Below are positions 9,777-18,348 of a stretch of 34,267 nucleotides of DNA, in pieces (positions within the stretch are counted from its first letter, which is position 1; each line of letters opens with the position of its first letter). Source of the stretch: Actinomycetes bacterium (lineage in GTDB: Bacteria; Actinomycetota; Acidimicrobiia; Acidimicrobiales; Microtrichaceae); NCBI GenBank assembly GCA_023389745.1, contig JAEWED010000180.1:1-34267 (forward strand), written 5' to 3'. Made by a program: the position numbers and the translations under genes. Below the pieces are notes generated by a model that was given only the letters and a program-made list of their open reading frames with translations, made no database searches and was not told the origin of the DNA.

Positions 9777-11552
9777 TCAGCCGCCGCCGGACTTGCCGGT
9801 CGCGCAGGCGATCGACTGCGCGGTCACCAGCTTCGACAGGGCGCCCGCATCGTTGCTGAGCACGAGCCGGTCGAACTCGGCCTCGCCGATGTCGTCGATG
9901 ATGCCCGCCACGATGCAGTCCGCGAGCTCCTCGGGGATGCCCATCGTGGTGAACTGCTCGCGCACCTGGTCCTGGAGGCCGCCGAAGGAGACGCGCTCCT
10001 CCTGCGCCGGGCAGCGCGTGCCCGGCTGCGGCACCCTCAGGTCGACGAGGTAGTCGACGACGGCATCCTCGATGCACTGACCGCCGCGCAGGAAGGCGGT
10101 GTGGCCGGCGCCCTCGTAGGTGAGCAGCACCGCGGACTCGAGCGCCTCGGACATCTGCTGGGACCACAGGTACGGGGTGGCCGGGTCGCCGATCGTGCCG
10201 ATGACGAGCACCGGCGGTGCCCCTGCGCCGGTGAGCTCCGGCAGCGGCGTCGCGGCCTGCGGCCAGCCGACGCAGCTCAGGGTGGCCCATCCGAGCGCCT
10301 CGCCGAACACCGGCGCCGCGGCTCGGATGCGCCCGGCGGACGCTTCGGCCTCGTCGACCGTCGGCCGGTCGGTCGTGTCGGAGCAGTTGACGACCGTGCG
10401 CGCCTCGGTCGAGTTGTCGAACGTGCCGTCGGGCTGGCGACCCGTCTGACGGTCGATCAACGTCCAGAGCACCTCGGCGCCGGAGTCGTCGATCTGTGCG
10501 ATCGCCGTGGCGGTGGTGCCCCACAGCGAGGTGTCGTACAGCGCGGTGGCCAGCGCGAGGTCGAACTGGTCGGGGCCGAGCTCCCGTGCGCCGTGCTCCG
10601 AGACGGAGCGAACCGGATCGCTGGCGAGGCGGTTGCGCACCTCGGCGACCGCCGCGGCGGCGTCGGGGCCGAGGGGGCAGTCCGGTGAGGCGTTGCAGCG
10701 CTCCACGAAGTGGGCGTAGGTGGTGTCGAAGCCCTGCGCCTGGGCGAGGGTGATCTCCTCCTCGGAGGCTCCGGGGCTCACGGAACCGTCCAGGACCAGC
10801 GCCCTGGCCGACTCGGGGAACATCGTGGCGTACGCCGCGCCGATCGCGGTGCCGTAGGAGTAGCCCAGGTACGTCAGCTGCTCGTCGCCGATCGCCTCGC
10901 GGATCAGGTCCAGGTCGGCGGCGACGTCTGCGGTGCCCATGTGCTCGAGCAGGTCCGCCGAGCGCTCGCGGCACCCCTCGAGCAGCTCCTTCTGCTCCTC
11001 GACCGCCTCGGCGACCTCGTCGGGGTCGTCGGGGGTGAGGTCGCCGTCGAGGCTCTCGGCCTTGTCGTCGTCGTCGATGCACGACACCGGCGAGCTCGCG
11101 CCGACCCCGCGGGGATCGAACGAGACCAGGTCGAACCGGTCGGTGATCGACGACGGCATGATCTGGACCGCTCCTGCGAGGAACTCGACACCCGACGCTC
11201 CGGGGCCGCCGGGGTTGATCACCAGCGACCCGATCCGCTCCTCGGGGGAGCCCTTCGACGCCGCTCGGGCGAGCTCGAGCTCGATCGTCGGACCGTCGGG
11301 GTCGTCGTGGTCCAGCGGCACCTCGAGTCGGCCGCATCGCAACGACGCGAGCGCGGCGAGCTGTTCGGCGCACGAGCCCCACTCGACGTCGCCCGGTGTC
11401 GAGGCGGTGCTCGGAGCGGTCTCGGTGGCCGAACGCTCCTCGGAGCGCAGGCTGGCGGTGGCGCCGTCGTCGCTCGTGGTGCAGGCACTCATCACGAGCA
11501 CCAGCACGAGCGCCGGGACGGCCGCCAACTCCGAGAACCTGGGTCGAGTCAC
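9777..11552 (-). CDS. Secreted alpha/beta-hydrolase lipoprotein, S33 tripeptidyl-aminopeptidase-like
   Basis: A 591-residue exported hydrolase like the SlpD/tripeptidyl aminopeptidase group, which removes short peptides from protein N-termini. The signal peptide ends in a lipobox LVMSAC (Cys24), so it should be a membrane-anchored lipoprotein. Family motifs are LVINPGGPGASGVEFL, FDLVSFDPRGVGASSPV, the nucleophile elbow GYSYGT (Ser232), the acid in VIGTIGDPATPY and the His in EGAGHTAF. Cysteines spread through the cap (such as SLRCG, PVSC, ERCNASPDC, VNCSD) suggest extracellular disulphides. GTG 11552 is preferred over the upstream 11606 because a -10 box TAGCCT (11561-11566) is 8 nt upstream, making it leaderless. 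It is divergent from the thioesterase. Confidence 0.9.
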   Translation of the reverse strand: MTRPRFSELAAVPALVLVLVMSACTTSDDGATASLRSEERSATETAPSTASTPGDVEWGSCAEQLAALASLRCGRLEVPLDHDDPDGPTIELELARAASKGSPEERIGSLVINPGGPGASGVEFLAGAVQIMPSSITDRFDLVSFDPRGVGASSPVSCIDDDDKAESLDGDLTPDDPDEVAEAVEEQKELLEGCRERSADLLEHMGTADVAADLDLIREAIGDEQLTYLGYSYGTAIGAAYATMFPESARALVLDGSVSPGASEEEITLAQAQGFDTTYAHFVERCNASPDCPLGPDAAAAVAEVRNRLASDPVRSVSEHGARELGPDQFDLALATALYDTSLWGTTATAIAQIDDSGAEVLWTLIDRQTGRQPDGTFDNSTEARTVVNCSDTTDRPTVDEAEASAGRIRAAAPVFGEALGWATLSCVGWPQAATPLPELTGAGAPPVLVIGTIGDPATPYLWSQQMSEALESAVLLTYEGAGHTAFLRGGQCIEDAVVDYLVDLRVPQPGTRCPAQEERVSFGGLQDQVREQFTTMGIPEELADCIVAGIIDDIGEAEFDRLVLSNDAGALSKLVTAQSIACATGKSGGG

Positions 11553-11656
11553 GAGTTCGCAGGCTACCGAGCACCTCCGCGATGCGGCCTCCGGGCGGCC
11601 GTGCACCTTGTCGTGCTCTCAGGCTGTGGGCCGCCTCGCCGCGGGGTGCGAGGTCC

Positions 11657-11669
11657 TACGATCCGTCGG
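11657..11669 (+). promoter_or_regulatory. Leaderless -10 element of the thioesterase gene
   Basis: TACGAT (11657-11662) is followed by exactly 7 nt and then the GTG start, the same layout as at several other genes of the window. No Shine-Dalgarno sequence is present and no clear -35 can be seen. Confidence 0.55.
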
Positions 11670-12629
11670 GTGACCGACGGGAGCGACGTGGACGCGGCGA
11701 CGGGGCCAGGTGCCGAGGATCGTGTCGACGGTGGTGTCGGCGGCGGTGCCGGCGAGGCGTATCCGCCGCCGGTGCACGTCCTGCGCGACCTCGGGCTCGA
11801 CGTCGAGGTGCTCGACGGGGGGATGACCCGTGGCCGGCTCGCGGCGCGGGTCGCGCCACACGACGACGCGGGCGCGCTCGTCCCGTTCGGCGTCGTGTCG
11901 ACCGCGGTCGACATCCTCGCCGGGGCGGTGTGCGGACGGGCGATCGCCCCGGACTGGATGGCGACCTCGGTGATGTCGTTGCACCTCGGCGACGTCGTCG
12001 CGGACCGTGAGGTCGTGCTCGACGCCGCAGTGCTCCGCGCGGGTCGCAGCTCCGTGACGGTCGAGGTCGAGGTGATCCAGGGCGACCCGGTGGGCTCCGC
12101 GCTGCTCACGTTCTCGCGGCTGCCGCGTCGAGCGACCACGCTCGTGCTGCCCGACGCCGGTGGCGCACCCGGTGACCGGTACGGCTTCGGAGCGCTGGAT
12201 GCGGCCTCGGGTCGGATCGCCGCGGGCATCGACGGCTTCGACGCCGCGATCGGCTGTCGCCCGGACGCCGGCGACCCGACGCGCCTCGAGGCCGACGTGT
12301 CGCCGTACGTGCGCAACTCGTTCGGCGCGGTGAACGGCGGGGTTGTCGCCGCCGTCGCCGACGCGGCCGGACGACATGTCGCCGAGCACGCAGCGGGCGG
12401 GGCAGGAGCGGGTGCGCCGGGCGGGACGGTGGCATGGCGGACCCTCGACCTGACCGCCAACCTCCTGGGCCAGGGTCGGCACGGACCGATGACGACGACT
12501 GCCCGGGTGCTGCGCTCCGCCGCGCGGAGCTGCGCCGTCCGCGTCGAGGTGGCCGATGCCGGACAGGTCGACGACACCGGCTCGCCGCGACTGATGGCGA
12601 TCGCCCACGTGGTCCTCGGCCCTGCGTGA
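11670..12629 (+). CDS. Double-hotdog acyl-CoA thioesterase-like protein (PaaI/4HBT superfamily)
   Basis: A 319-residue protein made of two hotdog-like halves. The first half reads LVPFGVVSTAVDILAGA (about 73-89), with the helix and the strand order of PaaI-type thioesterases; the second half contains VRNSFGAVNGGVVAAVADAA (seen at about 211-230), the usual (F/N)xxGxxHGG-like turn in the form NSFGAVNGG. These enzymes hydrolyse acyl-CoA thioesters. The first roughly 30 residues are Gly/Asp-rich and probably disordered. A Gly in the active turn replaces the His common in some relatives, so the substrate cannot be assigned. The frame continues upstream, but the GTG at 11670 fits the leaderless promoter. 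Confidence 0.75.
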   Translation: MTDGSDVDAATGPGAEDRVDGGVGGGAGEAYPPPVHVLRDLGLDVEVLDGGMTRGRLAARVAPHDDAGALVPFGVVSTAVDILAGAVCGRAIAPDWMATSVMSLHLGDVVADREVVLDAAVLRAGRSSVTVEVEVIQGDPVGSALLTFSRLPRRATTLVLPDAGGAPGDRYGFGALDAASGRIAAGIDGFDAAIGCRPDAGDPTRLEADVSPYVRNSFGAVNGGVVAAVADAAGRHVAEHAAGGAGAGAPGGTVAWRTLDLTANLLGQGRHGPMTTTARVLRSAARSCAVRVEVADAGQVDDTGSPRLMAIAHVVLGPA

Positions 12630-12651
12630 CCGCCTGGTACCACCGCCAGGG

Positions 12652-12788
12652 TTGACGGTTCGGAGGGCGGCTGGGTCTAGCATCACTTCGCTCGGGTCGC
12701 AGTCGCGGCGAGCGACGGCCCGGCTGCTCGGGCCGCCCCACGCACCACGCCCGTCACGGGCGTCGTCTTGAGAAAGCACGAGTCGCCC
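12652..12788 (+). promoter_or_regulatory. Promoter and three-hairpin leader of kup
   Basis: A candidate promoter (TTGACG at 12652-12657, TAGCAT at 12678-12683, with a long 20-bp spacer) points to a start near 12690, leaving a leader of about 100 nt. The leader holds three successive perfect 7-bp hairpins: TCGCTCG/CGAGCGA (12688-12694 with 12709-12715), CGGCCCG/CGGGCCG (12716-12722 with 12729-12735, directly abutting the first) and ACGCCCG/CGGGCGT (12747-12753 with 12757-12763). No run of T follows the last one. The start of the first stem may precede the transcription start. It does not match the c-di-AMP (ydaO) riboswitch consensus that I can recall, although some kup genes are under that control. 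Confidence 0.5.
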
Positions 12789-14669
12789 GTGAGCGGTCGA
12801 TCGAAGTCGCGAGCCGGTCTGGCCGCCCTCACCCTGGGCGCGCTCGGGGTCGTGTACGGGGACATCGGGACGAGTCCCCTCTACGCGTTCCGCGAGACGT
12901 TCCACGGGCACCACCTGCCGGTGACCGACGACAACGTCATCGGCGCCTGCTCCCTCGTGTTCTGGGCGCTCATCGTGATCGTCTCGATCAAGTACCTGGT
13001 CTACGTCCTGCGTGCGGACAACAAGGGCGAGGGCGGCATCCTGGCGCTCACCTCGCTCGTCGCGCCGAGGCACGGAGCGGTGATGGTCGGGCGCATCAAG
13101 TGGCTGGTGCTGCTCGGACTGTTCGGCACCGCGCTGCTCTACGGCGACGGCGTCATCACCCCCGCGATCTCGGTGCTGTCCGCCGTCGAGGGTCTCGAGG
13201 TCGTCGAGCCCAGTCTCGGGAGCTTCATCATCCCGATCGCGGTCGGCATCCTCGTCGCGCTGTTCGCCGTGCAGCGTCGCGGCACCGGTGCCGTCGGCAA
13301 GGTCTTCGGCCCGATCATGATCCTGTGGTTCATCACCCTGGGTGTGCTGGGCGTGTCGAAGATGGTCGGCCACCTGAACGTGCTCGCCGCCGTCAACCCG
13401 TTGCGCGGCCTGGGCTACCTCTTCGGCAACGGCATCGACGGCTACCTGTCGCTCGGCTCGATCTTCCTGGTGGTCACCGGCGGCGAGGCGCTCTACGCCG
13501 ACATGGGCCACTTCGGGAAGCGGCCGATCCGCTTCGGCTGGTTCACCGTCGCGCTGCCGTGCCTGATGCTGAACTACTTCGGCCAGAGCGCGCTGCTCAT
13601 GGAGGACCCGAGCGCGATCGCGAACCCGTTCTTCCTGATGGGCCCGCAGTGGGCGCGACCGATGCTGGTGGTCATCGCGACGGCGGCGACGATCATCGCC
13701 TCGCAGGCCCTCATCTCGGGTGCGTTCTCGATGACCGTGCAGGCGGTGCAGCTCGACTACCTGCCCCGTCTCGCGATCTCGCACACCTCGGAGTCCCACG
13801 TCGGCCAGGTGTACGTGCCGACCGTCAACTGGCTGCTGATGATCGGCAGCATCGGGCTGGTGATCGCGTTCCGGACGTCGAGCAACCTGGCTGCGGCCTA
13901 CGGCATCGCCGTCACCGGCACCATGGGCATCACGACGCTGCTCATGGCCGCGTACGTCCGGAAGGCGTGGCGCTGGTCGATGCCGAAGGTCCTGCTGGTG
14001 ACGGTCCCGCTGTTGATCATCGACCTGGGCTTCTTCACGGCGAACGTCGCCAAGATCCCCGAGGGTGGCTGGTTCCCGATCGTCGCGGCGATCGCCATCA
14101 TCTTGTTCATGACGACGTGGCGGACCGGCCGTCGCCTCCTCGCCGAGCGCATCCGTCGCGGCGAGGTCCCCATCGACGACTTCCTCGACGAGCTCGAGGC
14201 CTCGCCCGTGGCCCGCGTGCCGGGCACCGCGGTGTTCCTCTTCAAGGGCTCCGGCGCGGCCCCGCCCGCCCTGCTCACCAACACGAAGCACAACCGCGTC
14301 GTGCACGAACGGGTGATCCTGCTGTCGGTGCTCACGTCGGACGCCCCCTACGTCGACGTCGCGAACCGCGGCGAGGTGCAGGACTTCGGTCAGGGCTTCC
14401 ACCAGGTGACCCTCCACTACGGCTTCATGGACGAGCCCGACGTCGAGGCCGGACTGCTGGCGCTCGACGACGAGGACCTGCCCATCGAGCCGGGAGAGCT
14501 GACGTTCTTCCTCGGCCGGGAGACGGTGATCGCCGCGCCGATCCACGGCATGGCGCAGTGGCGTGAGCGCCTCTTCGCGCTCCAGCTGCGCACGTCGGCC
14601 AGCGCCGCGCGCTTCTTCCGGCTGCCGACCGACCGTGTCGTCGAGGTCGGTTCGCAGGTCGAGATCTGA
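12789..14669 (+). CDS. kup: KUP-family potassium transporter
   Basis: KUP proteins are proton-coupled K+ importers of the cytoplasmic membrane. The 626-residue length is typical. The family signature GVVYGDIGTSPLYA lies at residues 20-33, followed by ADNKGEGGILALTSL, LLYGDGVITPAISVLSAVEG, GEALYADMGHFG, LNYFGQSALL and SQALISGAFSMTVQAVQLDYLP (read in two parts: SQALISGAFSM and TVQAVQLDYLP). About twelve membrane helices are followed by a cytoplasmic C-terminal domain from about residue 455 (VPGTAVFLFKG, TNTKHNRVVHERVILLSV). GTG 12789 is preferred; TTG 12768 would add seven residues. Neither has a strong ribosome binding site. The hairpin-rich leader suggests post-transcriptional control. Confidence 0.96.
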   Translation: MSGRSKSRAGLAALTLGALGVVYGDIGTSPLYAFRETFHGHHLPVTDDNVIGACSLVFWALIVIVSIKYLVYVLRADNKGEGGILALTSLVAPRHGAVMVGRIKWLVLLGLFGTALLYGDGVITPAISVLSAVEGLEVVEPSLGSFIIPIAVGILVALFAVQRRGTGAVGKVFGPIMILWFITLGVLGVSKMVGHLNVLAAVNPLRGLGYLFGNGIDGYLSLGSIFLVVTGGEALYADMGHFGKRPIRFGWFTVALPCLMLNYFGQSALLMEDPSAIANPFFLMGPQWARPMLVVIATAATIIASQALISGAFSMTVQAVQLDYLPRLAISHTSESHVGQVYVPTVNWLLMIGSIGLVIAFRTSSNLAAAYGIAVTGTMGITTLLMAAYVRKAWRWSMPKVLLVTVPLLIIDLGFFTANVAKIPEGGWFPIVAAIAIILFMTTWRTGRRLLAERIRRGEVPIDDFLDELEASPVARVPGTAVFLFKGSGAAPPALLTNTKHNRVVHERVILLSVLTSDAPYVDVANRGEVQDFGQGFHQVTLHYGFMDEPDVEAGLLALDDEDLPIEPGELTFFLGRETVIAAPIHGMAQWRERLFALQLRTSASAARFFRLPTDRVVEVGSQVEI

Positions 14670-14819
14670 GTCGGGAACGACCAGCGGCGTCGCTCCGACA
14701 GAAGTTCACCTGAGGGCGCACGACCGGGCCGATCTGCCGATACCGTGCCGAACGGGCCGAGACCGCTCGGCCGCAGGAATGACCCGGGGGACGCTCCCGG
14801 GAGAACGAGAGAAGCACAC
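14670..14819 (+). promoter_or_regulatory. Upstream region of the DUF1269-like gene with candidate -10
   Basis: This 150-bp gap carries no gene. GATACCGT includes a -10-like TACCGT at 14741-14746, which would give a leader of about 65 nt. A GAGAGAAG ribosome binding site lies just before the next ATG. No clear terminator for kup was seen. Confidence 0.35.
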
Positions 14820-15311
14820 ATGCCAGACCTGATCGCCATCGCCTACGACGACACGACCACCGCGATGTCCGCCATGGACGAGGTGCACCACCTCGCCGAG
14901 GACCTCGTCATCCAGCCGGATGCCGTCGCCGCGATCGTCCGCTCGGACGACGGCAAGTACCGCACGATCACGAACCAGCACGAGGTCGGCGCCGGCGCGA
15001 CGTGGGGTCTCTTCTGGGGCTTCCTGTTCGGCATCCTCTTCTTCGTCCCGGTGCTCGGCATCGTCCTCGGCGCGGGCATGGGAGCGATCATGGGCAAGAT
15101 CACCAAGGCCGAGATCGACAAGGGCTTCCAGGACCAGATCCGCGACGCCCTGCAGCCCGGCACCTCGGCGCTGTTCCTCATCGTCGAGCAGATGACCACC
15201 GACAAGGCGACCGAGGGTCTGGCCAAGTTCGGCGGCAACGTCATCAAGACGTCGCTGTCGAAGGAGGCCGAGGCCGAGCTGCAGGAAGCCCTGCACGGCT
15301 CGGGCAACTGA
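14820..15311 (+). CDS. DUF1269-family membrane protein
   Basis: A 163-residue protein of the DUF1269 type. It begins with a soluble ferredoxin-like half (PDLIAIAYDDTTTAMSAMDE; a later part reads IQPDAVAAIVRSDDGKY), then has a Gly-rich hydrophobic hairpin (GLFWGFLFGILFFVPVLG and IVLGAGMGAIMG, about 64-98) and ends in a second soluble region (TSALFLIVEQMTTDKATEGL, in the family's usual position). Relatives are found in many bacteria without a settled function. The start at ATG 14820 is supported by GAGAGAAG at a good distance. It follows kup with no visible terminator, so partial read-through from kup is possible. Confidence 0.85.
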   Translation: MPDLIAIAYDDTTTAMSAMDEVHHLAEDLVIQPDAVAAIVRSDDGKYRTITNQHEVGAGATWGLFWGFLFGILFFVPVLGIVLGAGMGAIMGKITKAEIDKGFQDQIRDALQPGTSALFLIVEQMTTDKATEGLAKFGGNVIKTSLSKEAEAELQEALHGSGN

Positions 15312-15399
15312 TCCGCACGCAGCGCTGCGGGCTGTGGCACGACGAGCTGTGGGACGGCGGACCGTGACACGACGAACCGACACGCTGCGGACCTGCGAT

Positions 15400-15430
15400 C
15401 GACGGGCCGGTGCATCGCACCGGCCCGTCG
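15400..15430. terminator. Strong 14-bp hairpin, likely terminator
   Basis: A perfect inverted repeat of 14 bp, CGACGGGCCGGTGC (15400-15413) and its complement (15417-15430), with a 3-nt loop ATC. It lies between two plus-strand genes. There is no T run behind it, as is common for GC-rich actinobacterial terminators. It should stop transcription coming from the DUF1269-like gene. A 12-bp palindrome CGCAGCGCTGCG (15318-15329) lies nearer that gene's stop. Confidence 0.7.
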
Positions 15431-15488
15431 CGCGTCTCGGTGACGGCGCTGTCCGGTCGAGGGGCTGGCCGGTGAACGGGGCCGGCCG

Positions 15489-17012
15489 GTGAGCTCGGAG
15501 CGCCACGACGTCGTGGTCGTCGGCGGCGGCTCCGCCGGCGCGGTCGTCGCGGCGCGGCTCAGCGAGCTCGCGACCCGCTCGGTGCTGCTGCTCGAAGCCG
15601 GGCGCGACGCACTCGCCCAGCCACCCGACGCGGTGCTCGACGGGTCCACCCTGCCCGGCGCGCAGGCCCAATGGGTGCGGCGGTACCCGGCGGAGCTGGG
15701 ACGCGGCGTCCACGGCTCGCTGGTGCGCGGCGCCCTGCTCGGCGGCGGCAGCGCGGTCAACGGCGGCTCCTTCATCCGGGGCGTCGCCCAGGACTTCGAC
15801 CGCTGGTTCGGTGCCGACGACGCCCTGTGGTCCGCCCGCTCGGTGCTGCCGTCGTTCGTGCGCTCCGAGCGCGACCTCGACCTCGGACCGAGCGACCGCC
15901 ACGGGGCACAGGGCCCGATGCCGGTGCGTCGGGGCGTGCTCGGCGGCGCCGATGCCGTGACCGCCGCGTTCTACGAGGCGTGCGTCGGTCTCGGCCATCC
16001 CCCCGAACCCGACAAGAACGCGTGGGCGACACCGGGTGTCGGACCCGTGCCCCGCAACGTCGTGGGTGGGGTCCGGGTCAACACCGCCATGGCCTATCTC
16101 GGGCCCGCGTCAGCGCGTCCCAGCCTCGAGATCCGCACCGGCGTGCCCGCACGTCGTGTCGTGTTCGACGCCACCGGCCGCGTCGCCGGGGTCGAGGTGT
16201 CGGGGCCGGACGGCACCGAGCTCGTCGCCGCCGATCGGGTCGTGCTGTGCGCCGGTGCCATCGCGACGGCGCAGCTGCTGCTGCTGTCCGGGATCGGGCC
16301 TGCCGACGAGCTGCGTCGGGTCGGGGTCGACGTCGTGGTCGACGCCCCCGGGGTCGGCGCCCGCTGCTCCGAGCACCCGGCGGTCGAGCTGGCCTTCGTG
16401 CCGGCCGACGCGGCCGACCTCGGCGGAGCCGCCATCGACGCCGCGCTGCACGGCGCCATCGAGTCCACCGACGGCTGGCAGCCCTACGAGGTCCTGGCGC
16501 TGCGTCGGTCCTACGGCCGAACCACCGGCGACGACCCCGACGACCCGACGCTGCACCTGCGGGTGTCGCTGCTGCAGCCACGGTCTCGTGGTGTGCTGCG
16601 CCTGCAGAGCGCGGACCCGACCGCACCGCCGCTCATCGACCTGGGACACCTCTCGCACCCCGTCGACCGACTGGACATGCGTGCACTCGTGCGGCTCACG
16701 GCCGAAGTGCTCGGATCACCGGCCATGGCCGCGGTGACCGCCGAACGGCTCGACCCGCTCGGTCCCTCGTCGTCGGACGTCGACGTCGACTCGTTCGTCG
16801 ACGCGCACCTGCGGACCTCGATGCACCTGTCCGGTACCGCCCCGGCAGGTCCCGAGGGCGACCCGCTCGCCGTGGTCGACCGGCAGCTCCGGGTGAACGG
16901 CGTCGAGGGCCTGGCGGTGGTCGACACCTCGGTCCTGGCGGCGGTGCCCTCGCGGGGCCCGGCGGCGACCGCGGTCATGCTCGGGGAGCACGCCGCGGCG
17001 AACGTGCTCTGA
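15489..17012 (+). CDS. GMC-family FAD oxidoreductase, MftG-like
   Basis: GMC enzymes are flavoproteins that oxidise alcohols. The 507-residue protein has the FAD-binding VVVVGGGSAGAVVAARLSE followed by VLLLEAGR, then ALLGGGSAVNGGSFIRG (the GMC signature 1 area) and CAGAIATAQLLLLSGIGPA (signature 2), and ends with HLSGTAPAG and VVDTSVLAAVPSRGPAAT. The pieces GVGPVPRN, RVNTAMAYL and GVEGLAVVDTSV resemble MftG, which feeds electrons from mycofactocinol to the respiratory chain in mycobacteria. The mycofactocin precursor and maturase genes are not in this window, so the assignment is tentative. A sugar or alcohol oxidase is the alternative. The GTG start has only a weak G-rich upstream stretch. 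Confidence 0.8.
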   Translation: MSSERHDVVVVGGGSAGAVVAARLSELATRSVLLLEAGRDALAQPPDAVLDGSTLPGAQAQWVRRYPAELGRGVHGSLVRGALLGGGSAVNGGSFIRGVAQDFDRWFGADDALWSARSVLPSFVRSERDLDLGPSDRHGAQGPMPVRRGVLGGADAVTAAFYEACVGLGHPPEPDKNAWATPGVGPVPRNVVGGVRVNTAMAYLGPASARPSLEIRTGVPARRVVFDATGRVAGVEVSGPDGTELVAADRVVLCAGAIATAQLLLLSGIGPADELRRVGVDVVVDAPGVGARCSEHPAVELAFVPADAADLGGAAIDAALHGAIESTDGWQPYEVLALRRSYGRTTGDDPDDPTLHLRVSLLQPRSRGVLRLQSADPTAPPLIDLGHLSHPVDRLDMRALVRLTAEVLGSPAMAAVTAERLDPLGPSSSDVDVDSFVDAHLRTSMHLSGTAPAGPEGDPLAVVDRQLRVNGVEGLAVVDTSVLAAVPSRGPAATAVMLGEHAAANVL

Positions 17013-17085
17013 GCGCCTGCCAGCCAGGTGGCCAGCCGGTTGGCAGGACCGCCCGCGCGACGACGGGCGTCGTCGGCATCCGCCG

Positions 17086-17139
17086 TACCATGTCGCCCCG
17101 ACGCCGCCCGAGTGGGTCGCTCGTGAACAGGGGGAACCG
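17086..17139 (+). promoter_or_regulatory. Candidate promoter and strong ribosome binding site of lipoprotein hydrolase
   Basis: TACCAT (17086-17091) could be a -10 box, giving a leader of about 42 nt. AGGGGGAA directly before the ATG at 17140 is one of the clearest Shine-Dalgarno sequences in the window. The preceding 70 bp after the GMC gene hold the inverted-repeat-like CTGCCAGCC and GGTTGGCAG, which may act as a weak terminator. Confidence 0.4.
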
Positions 17140-18348
17140 ATGTCCAGCTCCGCCGTCCGGTCTCGTCCGTCGTTGCGCCGCCGACGCACCACGGCCACCG
17201 CGCTCGCGGTGCTGGTGAGCGCCGCGCTGCTCGCAGCCGGTTGCTCGTCCGACGGTGCGGACGAGGGCGCGTCGTCGGACGACGTGTCGACCACCACGAC
17301 CGAGGCAGCGCCCGCTGACGACCTCGCCCCGCCGGACGCGCCGGGCCCGTTCGCGGTGGGTCGGACCACGATCGAGTTCGAGGACGCCTCGCGCGAGCGG
17401 CCGCTCGTCGCCGACGTCTGGTACCCGGCCGACGCGGGGATCGCCGGTGAGCCGTCGATCTACCAGTTCCTGCCGGGCATCGAGTTCGCCGCGGAGTCGG
17501 CGTTGGCCGACGTCGCGGTCAGCGCCGACGGGCCGTTCCCGCTGGTCGTCTACTCCCACGGCAGCGGCGGACTCCGCTACGTGGCGTCGTTCTACACGGA
17601 GCTGCTGGCCAGCCACGGCTTCGTGGTGGCCTCGGTGGACCACGTCGGCAACACCGCGGTCGACACCATCGCCGGCGCCGAGCCGCCCCGCGAGCAGATC
17701 GCGCACGACCGCGTGCTCGACGTCGACGTGCTGATCGACCAGATGCTGGAACGGTCCGCCGCGACCGACGGGCCCTTCGCCGGCACCGTCGACCCCGAGC
17801 GCATCGGTGTGACCGGTCACTCCTTCGGAGCGTTCACCGCACTCGCCAGCGCGGGCGGCTTCGCGAACGAGCTGGGCGCGATCCCGGCCGACGAGCGCGT
17901 CGACGCGATCGTGGCGATGGCACCGGCGTCGCGCCTGAACTCCGACGAGGAGCTCGAGTCGATCGACGTGCCGACGCTGCTCGTGTCGGGCACGCTCGAC
18001 GAGACGACCCCGATCGACCCGCAGACCGAACGGCCGTGGGACCTCATCCCGGGTCGACCCCTGTGGCGGGTCGACATCACCGACGCCGGCCACCAGTCGT
18101 TCACCGATGTGTGCCGCTACCAGGAGCTGCTGCCGACGTTCGCCGACGTGCCCCCGGTGCTGATCGACGCGGTCGCCGAGTACGCGAGCGAGGGGTGTGG
18201 CGAGGGGTACGCCCCGATCGCCGAGGCGCACCGCCTGATCAACCGCTCGACCGTCGCGTTCCTGCTGGCATACGTGGCGGGCGAGGGCGGCTACGAGGCG
18301 TTCCTGGCCGAGGAGCTGCCCGGCGAGGTCGTCCAGGTCAAGGAGTGA
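17140..18348 (+). CDS. Secreted alpha/beta-hydrolase lipoprotein (PAF-acetylhydrolase/dienelactone hydrolase-like)
   Basis: A 402-residue protein. Basic N-terminus, hydrophobic core and lipobox LLAAGC (Cys at about 35) show it is a lipoprotein; a Ser/Thr/Ala-rich linker to about 70 follows. The hydrolase domain shows LVADVWYPAD, LVVYSHGSGG, the nucleophile elbow GHSFGAF with Ser in the middle, and later LLVSGTLDETTP (acid) and ITDAGHQSFTD (His), so the triad is complete. This arrangement is like platelet-activating-factor acetylhydrolases and other secreted carboxylesterases. The substrate is unknown. The stop overlaps the next start (GTGA), so it is co-translated with the small membrane protein. 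Confidence 0.88.
   Translation: MSSSAVRSRPSLRRRRTTATALAVLVSAALLAAGCSSDGADEGASSDDVSTTTTEAAPADDLAPPDAPGPFAVGRTTIEFEDASRERPLVADVWYPADAGIAGEPSIYQFLPGIEFAAESALADVAVSADGPFPLVVYSHGSGGLRYVASFYTELLASHGFVVASVDHVGNTAVDTIAGAEPPREQIAHDRVLDVDVLIDQMLERSAATDGPFAGTVDPERIGVTGHSFGAFTALASAGGFANELGAIPADERVDAIVAMAPASRLNSDEELESIDVPTLLVSGTLDETTPIDPQTERPWDLIPGRPLWRVDITDAGHQSFTDVCRYQELLPTFADVPPVLIDAVAEYASEGCGEGYAPIAEAHRLINRSTVAFLLAYVAGEGGYEAFLAEELPGEVVQVKE

Noticed and set aside
12688..12763. c-di-AMP (ydaO) riboswitch before kup
   Set aside because: The hairpins lack the conserved joints of that class as far as I can recall; it is kept only as an unassigned structured leader.
11619..14546. Minus-strand frame of 975 codons
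   Set aside because: It overlies the kup and thioesterase genes, has no domain, and shows the Arg/Asp/His-rich shadow composition.
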